From an uncultured bacterium (GTDB taxonomy: Bacteria > Patescibacteria > JAEDAM01 > Absconditabacterales > Absconditicoccaceae): 13,928 nt of DNA. The notes under the pieces are model-generated. The model saw nothing but the letters and a program-made list of their open reading frames with translations, searched no databases and had not been told where the DNA came from. How positions within the stretch are numbered: the first letter of the stretch is position 1; every line of letters begins with the position of its first letter. This document shows, piece by piece, positions 7,270 through 13,928 of the stretch. Made by a program: the position numbers and the translations under genes. Location: positions 1 through 13,928 of the forward strand of contig CALFEN010000093.1 in NCBI GenBank assembly GCA_937950065.1. The letters run 5' to 3'.

Positions 7270-7491
7270 ATGAAAAAACTTGAATTTAAAGAACTACTTG
7301 CAAAAACTATAAAGGAATTAGTAAAACTTAGAAATGATTTAAAATCAGAGCTTTTCCAATTGAGAATGAAAAATGCTGTGAGATGACTTAAAGAATTACA
7401 TTTCATAAGAATTACAAGAAGAAATATTGCAAGGATCAATACTGCTTTAAATCATAAATTAAACAATACAGATGGTAATAATATGAGATAA
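7270..7491 (+). CDS. rpmC: 50S ribosomal protein L29 (uL29)
   Basis: uL29 is a small two-helix protein at the tunnel exit, next to uL23, where trigger factor and SRP bind. The 73 residues are slightly longer than usual (60-70). The pattern fits: K-E-L-V-K-L-R-N-D-L-K-S-E-L-F-Q-L-R-M-K in helix 1 and R-I-T-R-R-N-I-A-R-I-N-T in helix 2. There is a single TGA glycine (7384-7386). The 3' end overlaps the proposed start of rpsQ by 20 bases, so translation of the two is probably coupled. Confidence 0.94.
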
Positions 7492-7726
7492 GAATATCAA
7501 GGAATTGGTTGGAAAAGTAGTTAGCGACAAGATGCAAAAATCTTTGGTCGTAGTAGTGGAGAGAGTAAAATCACATCCTCTTTACAAAAAAAGATTTGTT
7601 GTAAGAAAAAAATACTATGTTCATGACGAAAATGAAACAGCTAAAATTGGTGATACAGTAAGGATAAGAGAATCAAAACCTATATCCAAATTGAAAAGAT
7701 GGACTCTTATAGAGATTGTCAAATAA
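7472..7726 (+). CDS. rpsQ: 30S ribosomal protein S17 (uS17)
   Basis: uS17 is a primary 16S rRNA-binding protein in the body of the small subunit. The conserved fold is clear: L-V-G-K-V-V-S-D-K-M-Q-K-S, then H-P-L-Y-K-K-R, Y-Y-V-H-D-E-N and S-K-L-K-R-W-T-L. I place the start at ATG 7472, inside the end of rpmC, giving 84 residues (family about 80-88). This reads through TGA (7484-7486) as Gly: M-V-I-I-G-D-K-N-I-K-E-L-V-G. The alternative, TTG at 7505, loses the residues before the first strand that other uS17 proteins have. The 5' end is inference from family length and frame. Confidence 0.9.
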
Positions 7727-7780
7727 TGAAAATATTTCATAGAGATATATTCTCATTTTAATAGATAAAATTATTTAATA

Positions 7781-8146
7781 ATGTTGCAAACAGAATCAAG
7801 AGTTAAGATAGTAGACAACACATGAGCAAAAACATGACTTATCATAAGCATACTAAAATGAAATGCAAAAACAGTTACAGTATGAGATAAGGTTGTAATC
7901 GCTGTGAAATCAGCACTGCCATCCTCTAACTACAATAAATGAGATGTCGTTCGGGCTGTAGTAGTCAGAGTGGCAAAAGAAATTAGAAGAAAAGATGGAT
8001 CATACATCAGATTTGAAGATAATGCAGTTGCAATTATAGATAAAGATGGTGCAGCAAAATGAAAAAGAATTTTTGGTCCGGTAGCGAAAGAACTTAGAGA
8101 AAAAGGTTTCAAAAATATTGCAAATATTGCAGAAGAAATTATTTAG
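7781..8146 (+). CDS. rplN: 50S ribosomal protein L14 (uL14)
   Basis: uL14 lies at the subunit interface and forms a bridge to 16S rRNA. The 121 residues match the family (about 122). Landmarks are [14 protein letters not shown] at the start, the R-A-V-V-V-R segment, F-E-D-N-A-V-A-I-I and [10 protein letters not shown]. Six TGA glycines, including those in D-N-T-G-A-K and K-K-G-D-x-V-type positions. It opens the spc half of the cluster and comes after a 54-base AT-rich gap containing only weak inverted repeats. Ends with TAG. Confidence 0.97.
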
Positions 8147-8163
8147 TTTGTTAATACAAAATA

Positions 8164-8454
8164 ATGAGAAAAATCAAAACAGGCGATAAAGTACAGGTAA
8201 TAAGTGGAAAATATAAATGAGCTGTTTCTGAAGTTCAAGCTGTTGTCGATGACCAAAAACTTGTAGTAAAGTGAGTAAATGTAGTAAAAAAAGCAGTTAA
8301 ATGACAATGAATTAAAGAAAAAACCTTGCCGCTAGATAAATCAAATGTTATGTATTATTGTTCAAAATGTAAAAAACCTGTTAGACTTTGAATAATGGTA
8401 GATAAAAATAATAAAAAAGTGAGAGTATGTAAAAAATGCTGAACAACTATTTAA
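8164..8454 (+). CDS. rplX: 50S ribosomal protein L24 (uL24), zinc-ribbon form
   Basis: uL24 starts assembly of the 50S subunit. The 96 residues are close to the usual 100-105. A KOW domain fills the N-terminal half (G-D-K-V-Q-V-I-S-G-K-Y-K-G). The C-terminal knuckle keeps two C-x2-C pairs: C66/C69 (C-S-K-C) and C89/C92 (C-K-K-C-G), which in Cys-containing homologues such as that of Thermus form a likely zinc site; many bacterial L24 proteins have lost them. Six glycines are TGA, including the one after C92. Only 17 bases follow rplN. Confidence 0.96.
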
Positions 8455-8474
8455 ATTAATAATAATTAAAAAGA

Positions 8475-9023
8475 ATGAGTCTATATCATGATTTTAATAA
8501 AAGAATCAAATTTGAATTAAAGGAAAAACTTTGAAAAAAGAATATCCATCAAGTACCAAAAATAGATAAAATCGTAGTTTCTATGGGTATTGGTTCTTTG
8601 GCTACCAGAAAATGAATAAAGGATTTTTCTGACCTTGAAAAAAATCTTATGACTATAACAGGTCAAAAACCTCAAATGATAAAATCAAGAAAAGCTATCT
8701 CAAACTTCAAACTTAGAGAAAATATGCCTATGATGCTAAAAGTTACTTTGAGAAGAGAAAGAGCTTATGATTTTATAGAAAGAATGGTAAATCTTGTATT
8801 GCCTAGGGTTAGAGATTTTCAATGATTGTCAGACAGAAAATTTGACTGACATGGAAATTACAATATTTGATTTCAAAATCAAACTGTTTTCCCTGAAGTA
8901 ATACCAGAAGATATTATAACTTCACATTGAATACAAGTAAGTATCGCAACTACTGCTGATACAGATGAAGATGCAAAGACTCTTTTGAAATCATTGAATA
9001 TAATATTTGCAGAAAAAAAATAA
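8475..9023 (+). CDS. rplE: 50S ribosomal protein L5 (uL5)
   Basis: uL5 binds 5S rRNA, contacts P-site tRNA and helps build the central protuberance. The 182 residues match the family (about 179-187). Landmarks: [14 protein letters not shown] near residues 27-40, the T-G-Q-K-P segment with [12 protein letters not shown], the L-P-R-V-R-D-F block and [11 protein letters not shown]. Six TGA glycines include the one in F-D-G-H-G-N-Y. No Shine-Dalgarno; the leader is A-rich. Confidence 0.97.
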
Positions 9024-9044
9024 TTTATAATATAAATATACGAA

Positions 9045-9269
9045 ATGGCAAAAAAATCAGTAATTGCTCAACAGGAAAGGTTAAACGATAAAAGACTAAA
9101 AGCTATATCCACATGAATTAAAGCAAAAAAACCTACTAAATACTACAATAGATGTAAGGTTTGTGGAAGAACTGGTTCTTATATCAGAGAATTTGGTATA
9201 TGCAGAGTATGCTTTAGAAAATACGCAAGAGAATGACTTATCATGTGAGTAAGAAAAGCTAGTTGGTAA
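9045..9269 (+). CDS. rpsN: 30S ribosomal protein S14, zinc-binding type (uS14)
   Basis: uS14 sits in the 30S head near the decoding side. This is the short Cys4 form (also called RpsZ): 74 residues with C37-K-V-C40 and C53-R-V-C56, then F-R-K-Y-A-R-E-G-L-I and the fixed end V-R-K-A-S-W. The usual zinc form has about 61 residues; the extra ones are a basic N-terminal stretch. Three glycines are TGA; the glycine after C40 is GGA. A single short Cys4 copy placed in the spc cluster, as in Gram-positive bacteria and Thermus, is consistent with a zinc-containing ribosome. Confidence 0.97.
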
Positions 9270-9297
9270 AATATTTAATAATTAAGATAATAAAAAA

Positions 9298-9702
9298 ATG
9301 AGTTTTGTTAATGCTCCAATAAATGATTTGCTTATCAGGATTAAAAATAGCTACATGGCTAGAAGAACTGAAGTAAATTGAGTCACCTATTCCAAATTTA
9401 AAGAGAATGTTTTGGCTTTGTTAAAAAGATATAATTTCGTGTTGGGTTATGAAATTATCACAGACTGAAACAAGAAATTTCTTAATATAAAACTTAAAGA
9501 AGTAAAAGATCCTGTAGCTGATATACCTGTGGTAAAACTTATATCCACACCAAGTAGAAAGACTTACGTATCATACACTCATCTAAAAACAGTAGCATGA
9601 GGTCGTGGTATCTGAATAATATCTACAAGTAAATGATTAATGGCTACTCATGAAGCTAAAAAAAATAAAGTTTGATGAGAACTTATAGCTGAAATATATT
9701 AG
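9298..9702 (+). CDS. rpsH: 30S ribosomal protein S8 (uS8)
   Basis: uS8 binds 16S rRNA helix 21 and, in E. coli, represses the spc operon. The 134 residues match the family (about 130). Landmarks: D-L-L-I-R-I-K-N-S near residues 10-18, S-T-P-S-R-K-T-Y, then G-R-G-I-G-I-I-S-T-S-K-G-L-M-A-T-H-E-A (the signature) and the end G-G-E-L-I-A-E-I-Y. Seven TGA glycines, four of them in and around the signature. Ends with TAG. I saw no clear S8-binding mimic in the mRNA. Confidence 0.97.
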
Positions 9703-9725
9703 TTTTAAAATATAAATTAATACTG

Positions 9726-10271
9726 ATGTCTAGAATATGAAAACTACCTATACAACTTCCATCTTGAGTAGAAGTTAATATAAATTGACAATATATAGTA
9801 GTCAAATGACCAAAATGACAACTTGATTATACATGCCCAAACGGCGTAGAAATCAAGATGGTTGAAAATGAAATACACACTTCTATAATTTCTGATGAAT
9901 ACAAAAATCTATGGGGACTAGTAAGAACTCTTATAGATAATATGGTAGTTGGAGTGAGTCAATGATATGAAAAAAAACTTCATGTATTGTGAGTTTGATA
10001 TAATGCCAAAGTACAGTGAAATAAACTTATACTAAATCTTGGTTATTCTCATCCTATAGAATACGCTTTGCCAGCAGGTATTTCTGCTACTACAGCAAAA
10101 GACTCAAAATGAAATGATATAATAAGTATTGCCTGAATAGATAAACAAAAAGTATGAGAAGTTAGTGCTAAAATAATAACATTTAGAGCTCCTGAAGTTT
10201 ATAAGTGAAAATGAGTTAGATATTTCGGACAGATCATAAAACTTAAAGCAGGTAAAACATCTAAAAAATAA
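9726..10271 (+). CDS. rplF: 50S ribosomal protein L6 (uL6)
   Basis: uL6 lies beside the sarcin-ricin loop and the factor-binding site. The 181 residues match the family (about 177-185). It starts [15 protein letters not shown] and has the family blocks V-K-G-P-K-G-Q-L, L-V-G-V-G-Y-type (here L-G-V-G-Y-N-A), L-N-L-G-Y-S-H-P and A-P-E-V-Y-K-G-K-G-V-R-Y near the end. By hand count 14 glycines are TGA and seven GGN; the G-K-G before V-R-Y uses TGA twice. It lies 23 bases after rpsH. Confidence 0.97.
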
Positions 10272-10296
10272 TATTTAAAACTCTATAAATACAAAG

Positions 10297-10656
10297 ATGA
10301 TAAAAGAAAGAAATAATGTTTTGGACAAAATCAGAAAATATTTTGCCAGAAAAAGAAGAGTGAACACTATTGCAAAACAACTTACAGATAGACCAAGACT
10401 TATAGTAAATAAGTCAAATAAATTTATCTATGCACAAATCATAGATAGAAACGGTAATGTAGTAGTTTCAAGTAATGATATGAAAATTAAATCTTGAACA
10501 AAATCTGAAAGGGCAAAACAAGTTTGACTTGATTTGGCAAAAAAATCTTTGGATAAAAAAGTTGAAGAAGTTGTTTTTGATAGAAACTGATTTCTTTATA
10601 TAGGGAGAGTCCAAATGCTTGCTGAAGGTGCAAGAGAAGGTTGACTTAAATTTTAA
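10297..10656 (+). CDS. rplR: 50S ribosomal protein L18 (uL18)
   Basis: uL18 binds 5S rRNA with uL5 and helps attach it to the central protuberance. The 119 residues match the family (about 112-120). Landmarks: the basic start K-I-R-K-Y-F-A-R-K-R-R, R-P-R-L-I-V-N-K-S-N-K-F-I-Y-A-Q-I-I-D, and near the end F-D-R-N-G-F-L-Y-I-G-R-V with A-E-G-A-R-E-G-G-L-K-F. Four TGA glycines; with code 11 the protein would stop at residue 66. ACAAAG just before the ATG is not a convincing Shine-Dalgarno. Confidence 0.96.
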
Positions 10657-10674
10657 TAATTTAAAAATATTTGT

Positions 10675-11469
10675 ATGAGAGATAGAAAACCTAAACAGGA
10701 AAAGAAATATGAAGAGCTATTGCTAGAAGTAAGGAGAGTAACCAGAGTTACTACTGGTGGTAGAAGGCTTTCTTTTAGAGCTACAATCATTGTCTGAAAT
10801 AAAAAAGGCAAAATTTGACTTTGAATAGCAAAATCATGAGATGTAGCATGAGCTGTAAGTAAAGCTACTCATGATGCTTACAAAAATATGTTTCTTGTGC
10901 CTATAGTCTGATCAAATACAGTTCCTTATACTGTAACAAATAAATATAAGTCAGCTATAGTAAAGCTTATACCAGCAGGTGCTTGAACTTGACTTAAAGC
11001 TTGATCTGCAGTTAGATCTGTTCTTAATCTAGCAGGATACAATAATATTTTGTCAAAAATTATTTGAACTAATAATAAACTTAATAATGCTTTGGCTACA
11101 ATCTATGCATTGTCAATGTTTAAAGCTGAAAGACCAGTCCAAGATGAAACTGATGATGAAGTTACAGAACCTGTAGTAGAAGAAAAGAAAACAAGAACTT
11201 CCAATCCAAAAATGGATAAATCTGCTAAACCAGCACCAAGAAAGGCAGCTCCAAAAGCAAAACCTCAAACTGCTGAAGAAGCTACAGATGCTAAATCTCC
11301 AAAAATAGATAAAGTAGAAAAAACTTCAAAAACAGCAAAGCCAGCAGTAAAAAAAGAAACAATCAAAAAAGTAGTGTTGACCGAAGTTAAGAAAACTAAA
11401 AAAGCTGAAACTACTGAAGAAGCTCCAGTAAAAAAATCTACTAAAAAACCTACTAAAAAAGCTGAATAA
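10675..11469 (+). CDS. rpsE: 30S ribosomal protein S5 (uS5) with a long charged C-terminal tail
   Basis: uS5 lies at the mRNA entry side of the 30S body and affects decoding accuracy. Residues 1-155 are the normal protein: E-L-L-L-E-V-R-R-V-T-R-V-T-T-G-G-R-R in the double-stranded RNA-binding fold, then A-K-S-G-D-V-A-G-A-V-S-K-A, T-V-P-Y-T-V-T and I-P-A-G-A-G-T-G-L-K-A-G. Ten glycines there are TGA. The protein then continues in frame for about 109 more residues (usual total about 160-175; here 264). The tail opens acidic (D-E-T-D-D-E-V-T-E), turns into a Lys/Ala/Pro/Thr-rich stretch, and contains no Gly, Cys, Trp, Tyr or Phe. The same reading frame runs without a stop from core to tail, so the tail is not a separate gene. 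Confidence 0.96.
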
Positions 11470-11492
11470 TTTAAATAATAATAAATTTTAGA

Positions 11493-11951
11493 ATGCTTAT
11501 CAATGAACTTACAAAAAGTAAATGACTAACAAGAAAATCTAAAAGAAGAGGTAGATGAAATTCTTCTGGAAGATGAAATTATAGTACTAGATGACTAAAA
11601 TGACAGTGAGCCAGAACTGGATCAGGAAATCGTGCTGCATGGTTTGAAGGTTGACAAACTCCTTTGAATTTAAGGTTGCCTAAATTAAAGGGATTTAAAA
11701 GACCAAAAAATCTTGTGAAAGATTATATTGCTCTAAATCTATGAAGACTTGAAAAAGATTCTAAAATCACTAATAATATGACTATAGATAAAAAACTTTT
11801 GAAAGAGTTTAATTATATCAAAAAAGAAGATGCCCTTGTGAAAGTTTTGTGAACTTGAGAATTTTCAAAGAATTTGACATTTACTTGAATGGATGCAGTA
11901 TCTGAATCAGCTAAACAAAAGATAGAACAGGCATGAGGAAAAATCAATTAA
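11493..11951 (+). CDS. rplO: 50S ribosomal protein L15 (uL15)
   Basis: uL15 is a 23S rRNA-binding protein with an extended glycine-rich N-terminus that threads into the rRNA core. The 152 residues match the family (about 144-150). The N-terminus shows K-R-R-G-R-G-N-S-S-G-R-G-N and R-G-L-K-G-Q-G-A-R-T-G-S-G, matching the usual G-R-G-H-K-G-Q-x-A-R-S-G; then F-E-G-G-Q-T-P-L-N-L-R-L-P-K near residues 53-66 and a fitting end. I count 12 TGA glycines, and the glycine-rich arm mixes TGA, GGT and GGA. In most bacteria rpmD lies just before it; here the gap to rpsE is only 23 bases, so rpmD is absent. Confidence 0.96.
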
Positions 11952-11976
11952 GACTTTATAAAATTAAGAAACTTTA

Positions 11977-13308
11977 ATGACTGAATTTTTTAGATATCTC
12001 GGTGATATGTGGGCAAATAAGTCTATAAGAAAGAAAATTTATATCACTTTGGGTATATTGGTTCTTTATAGACTGCTTGTGTTTATACCAGTTCCTTTTG
12101 TTGATTTAAAGGCTTTGATAAGTGCTACAAATATTCAAAATTCATGATGATTGGAATACTTTGCAATGCTTCTTTGATGAACTCTGGATCAATTCTCAAT
12201 AATAGCTGTTTGACTTATTCCATTTATCAATGCATCTATTATCATGCAGCTTTTGACTTCTGTCCTGCCTCAACTTGAGGATCTGCAGGAACAGTGAGAA
12301 GTATGAACTATTAAAATTCAGCAGTATACTAGACGGATAACTTTTCCATTAGCATTTTTGCAATCTATCTGAATGGTATATTTTATAAATCATATATTGT
12401 GAGGTAGTATAATAAATACAGAAAGTTTTATTACAGTGCTTCTATCAGCGTTTGTATTGACTGTATGAACTGTAATGCTTATGTGGTTCGGTGAACTTAT
12501 CACAGAAAAATGAATATCAAACTGAACTTCTCTTATAATTTTTGCGAACATAGTTGCCTGAATATCATCAAAAGTATTTACATATACATCTTCTAATTCA
12601 TGAGCAGATTTGATGGGTATTGTATTGTTCATGATAGTTGTAGTGCTTGTATTGGTAATACTTTCAGTATTGATAATAAAAACAAGAAAGGAAATTCCAA
12701 TAATACATGCAAGACATGGTAAAGTACAAGAAACTGCAATATTGCCTATACCGTTGAATCCTGTTTGAATGGTGCCAATTATCTTTTCTATAGCATTTGT
12801 TACATTCCCATATTTATTGGCACAGGTTGTAACCAAGTATGGAAATAATATCCCATGACGAGTATCTTCTACTAGCGATTGGATATCTCAAAACTTTAAT
12901 ATATACACTCAAACACCATCATTATTAGTTATATTTATATATTTTTGTTTCATAGTATTGTTTACGTTCTTTTATACTCTTATAATGTTTAATCCTGATA
13001 AGATGGCTGATAATATCCAGAAAAGATGAGGTTTTATCCCTGGTATCAGACCTTGAGAAGAAACAGCAAAATATATAAATTCTACACTATTGCATCTTTG
13101 TTTATGGTGATGAATAGGTCTTTGAATAATATGAATATATTCTTATATACTTTCATATATACCTTTTATAGAAAGTATTACTAGGTCTTTGGGTTCTATC
13201 CCTGTAATAGTATCAGGTTCTTGAGTTATTATTATAGTATGAGTGGTGCAGGAACTTGTAAGCAAGATAAACGCAGACCTTGTAATGGCAAAATACGATA
13301 GATTCTAA
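11977..13308 (+). CDS. secY: Preprotein translocase channel subunit SecY
   Basis: SecY is the membrane channel through which SecA or the ribosome moves unfolded proteins out of the cytoplasm. The 443 residues match the family (about 430-440) and show about ten hydrophobic segments. Landmarks: the amphipathic start M-T-E-F-F-R-Y-L, G-E-L-I-T-E-K-G-I-S-N-G-T-S-L from residue 172, N-P-D-K-M-A-D-N from residue 339 followed by G-G-F-I-P-G-I-R-P-G, and the end L-V-M-A-K-Y-D-R-F. By hand count 24 glycines are TGA and 12 GGN, the most TGA of any gene here. It is the last gene of the run: adk, map and infA, which often follow, are not here, and a terminator comes 14 bases later. Confidence 0.97.
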
Positions 13309-13322
13309 TTAAAAATATTTTT

Positions 13323-13353
13323 AAAAAGACATACCGAAGGTATGTCTTTTTTT
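13323..13353. terminator. Bidirectional terminator between secY and the convergent gene
   Basis: GACATACC (13328-13335) pairs perfectly with GGTATGTC (13339-13346) around GAA. Seven T follow on the plus strand, and five A precede, which read as five T on the minus strand. It therefore can end both secY and the minus-strand gene, whose stop codon is 19 bases away. Confidence 0.9.
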
Positions 13354-13371
13354 GTTTTGATGTAAATTAAA

Positions 13372-13827
13372 TTATTCATTTCGGCAGAGATAAGAGCACT
13401 TTATACTATTATAAGCAGTAGTTGAATATGTCCTTCCGTTAGCAAGATTGCAATAAAAAGATCAATTGTCTCAAACGCTGATTTGAGCAGCATAATAACA
13501 TTTGCTATAATTACTTGGTAAATCCCCTCCACAAAGGCTAGTAGTCCATGTGATATCTTTCCGACCGCCACCTCATCGGCTTGATGAGCTTGAATAACAA
13601 TTTATAATTGTCAGATCTTTTAGTCATTTTTTGTCTACCAGAGTATTCCATTTCGCAGCAGTTAAAGTTTCTCAATTATTTACATATAGAGCTGTCGGGC
13701 TTGAATCAGTCAATCATGGATTGGTTGTCTGCCGAGCTCTTAAAGCAAAATAAGTCATTCCAAGTATTATAACTATTCCGAGTCAGATACTTAAGCCTTG
13801 GGTTAAGTTTTTGAAAAATAGTTTCAT
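13372..13827 (-). CDS. Small membrane-anchored, six-cysteine protein of unknown function
   Basis: I do not recognise a named family. Read with TGA as Gly it is a complete 151-residue protein on the minus strand, ATG at 13827-13825, TAA at 13374-13372; with code 11 it breaks into pieces of a few dozen codons. Residues 2-8 are short and basic (K-L-F-F-K-N-L), 12-29 form one membrane segment (L-S-I-G-L-G-I-V-I-I-L-G-M-T-Y-F-A-L), and the rest should lie outside the membrane. That part has N-G-E-T-L-T-A-A-K-W-N-T-L-V-D-K at 51-66, a motif I recall from surface, pilin-like or phage tail-like proteins, then Ser5-Arg-Gly4-Arg at 79-89 and six cysteines (77, 99, 110, 126, 144, 148) that could form three disulfides. 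No type IV prepilin cleavage motif is visible. Seven glycines are TGA. On the minus strand TAGATAAT about 30 bases before the ATG may be a -10 box. Confidence 0.82.
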
Positions 13828-13928
13828 TTGTGATATTGTTAAATGTAAAAAACATTATCTAGACTATAAACAATAGGGTCTTCCCCAGTTACGGATTAAA
13901 ATGTTTCAAAATTTTTAATAATTCTTTG

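Noticed and set aside
7727..7780. Promoter or terminator at the S10/spc boundary
   Set aside because: Only four- to five-pair AT-rich inverted repeats and no convincing -35/-10 pair; the gap is just somewhat longer than others.
11092..11469. A separate 125-residue lysine-rich protein
   Set aside because: It is in frame with uS5 and joined to it by a UGA glycine codon (11068-11070), so it is the C-terminal part of uS5. A secondary internal start cannot be excluded but is not needed.
12390..12836. 148-codon open frame on the minus strand inside secY
   Set aside because: It is antisense to secY, which is certain from its motifs and full length; the frame is open because secY codons seldom read as stops in that direction.
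1342..13308. Operon of decayed pseudogenes full of premature stops
   Set aside because: The only apparent lesions are TGA codons at glycine positions, with no frameshifts and with family-typical lengths and ends in every gene.
1342..13308. UGA as tryptophan (code 4) or selenocysteine
   Set aside because: UGA sits at invariant glycines and never at expected tryptophans, which use TGG; the density is far too high for selenocysteine and no SECIS-like element is seen.
13328..13346. UUCG tetraloop on the minus strand of the terminator
   Set aside because: The string CTTCGG is present, but pairing in that register would break the stem at the next position; the fully paired stem has a three-base loop.
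13889..13928. 3' end of another minus-strand gene at the window edge
   Set aside because: Two minus frames are open for 10-12 codons to the edge, both too short to judge, so no gene is called.

Overview
The window comes from an A+T-rich bacterium that reads UGA as glycine (genetic code 25). Nearly every gene contains in-frame TGA codons, and they fall where its family needs glycine: EF-Tu D-C-P-G-H, uL2 P-H-G-G-G-E-G-H, and the glycine-rich N-terminus of uL15. All 24 genes whose ends are visible stop at TAA or TAG, none at TGA. Together with the missing L30 gene, this points to the Candidate Phyla Radiation lineages Absconditabacteria (SR1) or Gracilibacteria (BD1-5). I cannot choose between them from this window. 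Read with code 11, most genes here look fragmented.

Layout. Positions 1-410 hold the 3' end of a gene for a protein with acidic Thr/Ser/Asp repeats, followed by a strong terminator. An AT-rich spacer of about 440 bp then leads to a tRNA cluster: Phe(GAA), Pro(UGG), Ile(GAU). From 1342 to 13308 one strand carries a nearly continuous run in the conserved S10-spc order: tuf, rpsJ, rplC, rplD, rplW, rplB, rpsS, rplV, rpsC, rplP, rpmC, rpsQ, rplN, rplX, rplE, rpsN (zinc type), rpsH, rplF, rplR, rpsE, rplO, secY. A near-consensus promoter lies before tuf. Hairpins lie between tuf and rpsJ and between rpsJ and rplC. After secY, a symmetric terminator separates the operon from a convergent minus-strand gene for a small membrane-anchored, six-cysteine protein that I do not recognise as a named family.

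Functionally the window is translation machinery: EF-Tu delivers aminoacyl-tRNA, 20 ribosomal proteins build both subunits, and SecY is the channel that translating ribosomes dock onto. The notable points are the heavy UGA-glycine use (about 190 codons by hand count), its patchy distribution, three gene starts that are visible only with code 25 (rplC, rplB, rpsQ), the absence of rpmD, a long low-complexity C-terminal tail on uS5, almost no Shine-Dalgarno sequences, and a recurring AT-rich motif at gene junctions. I found no evidence of a new enzymatic or defence system.
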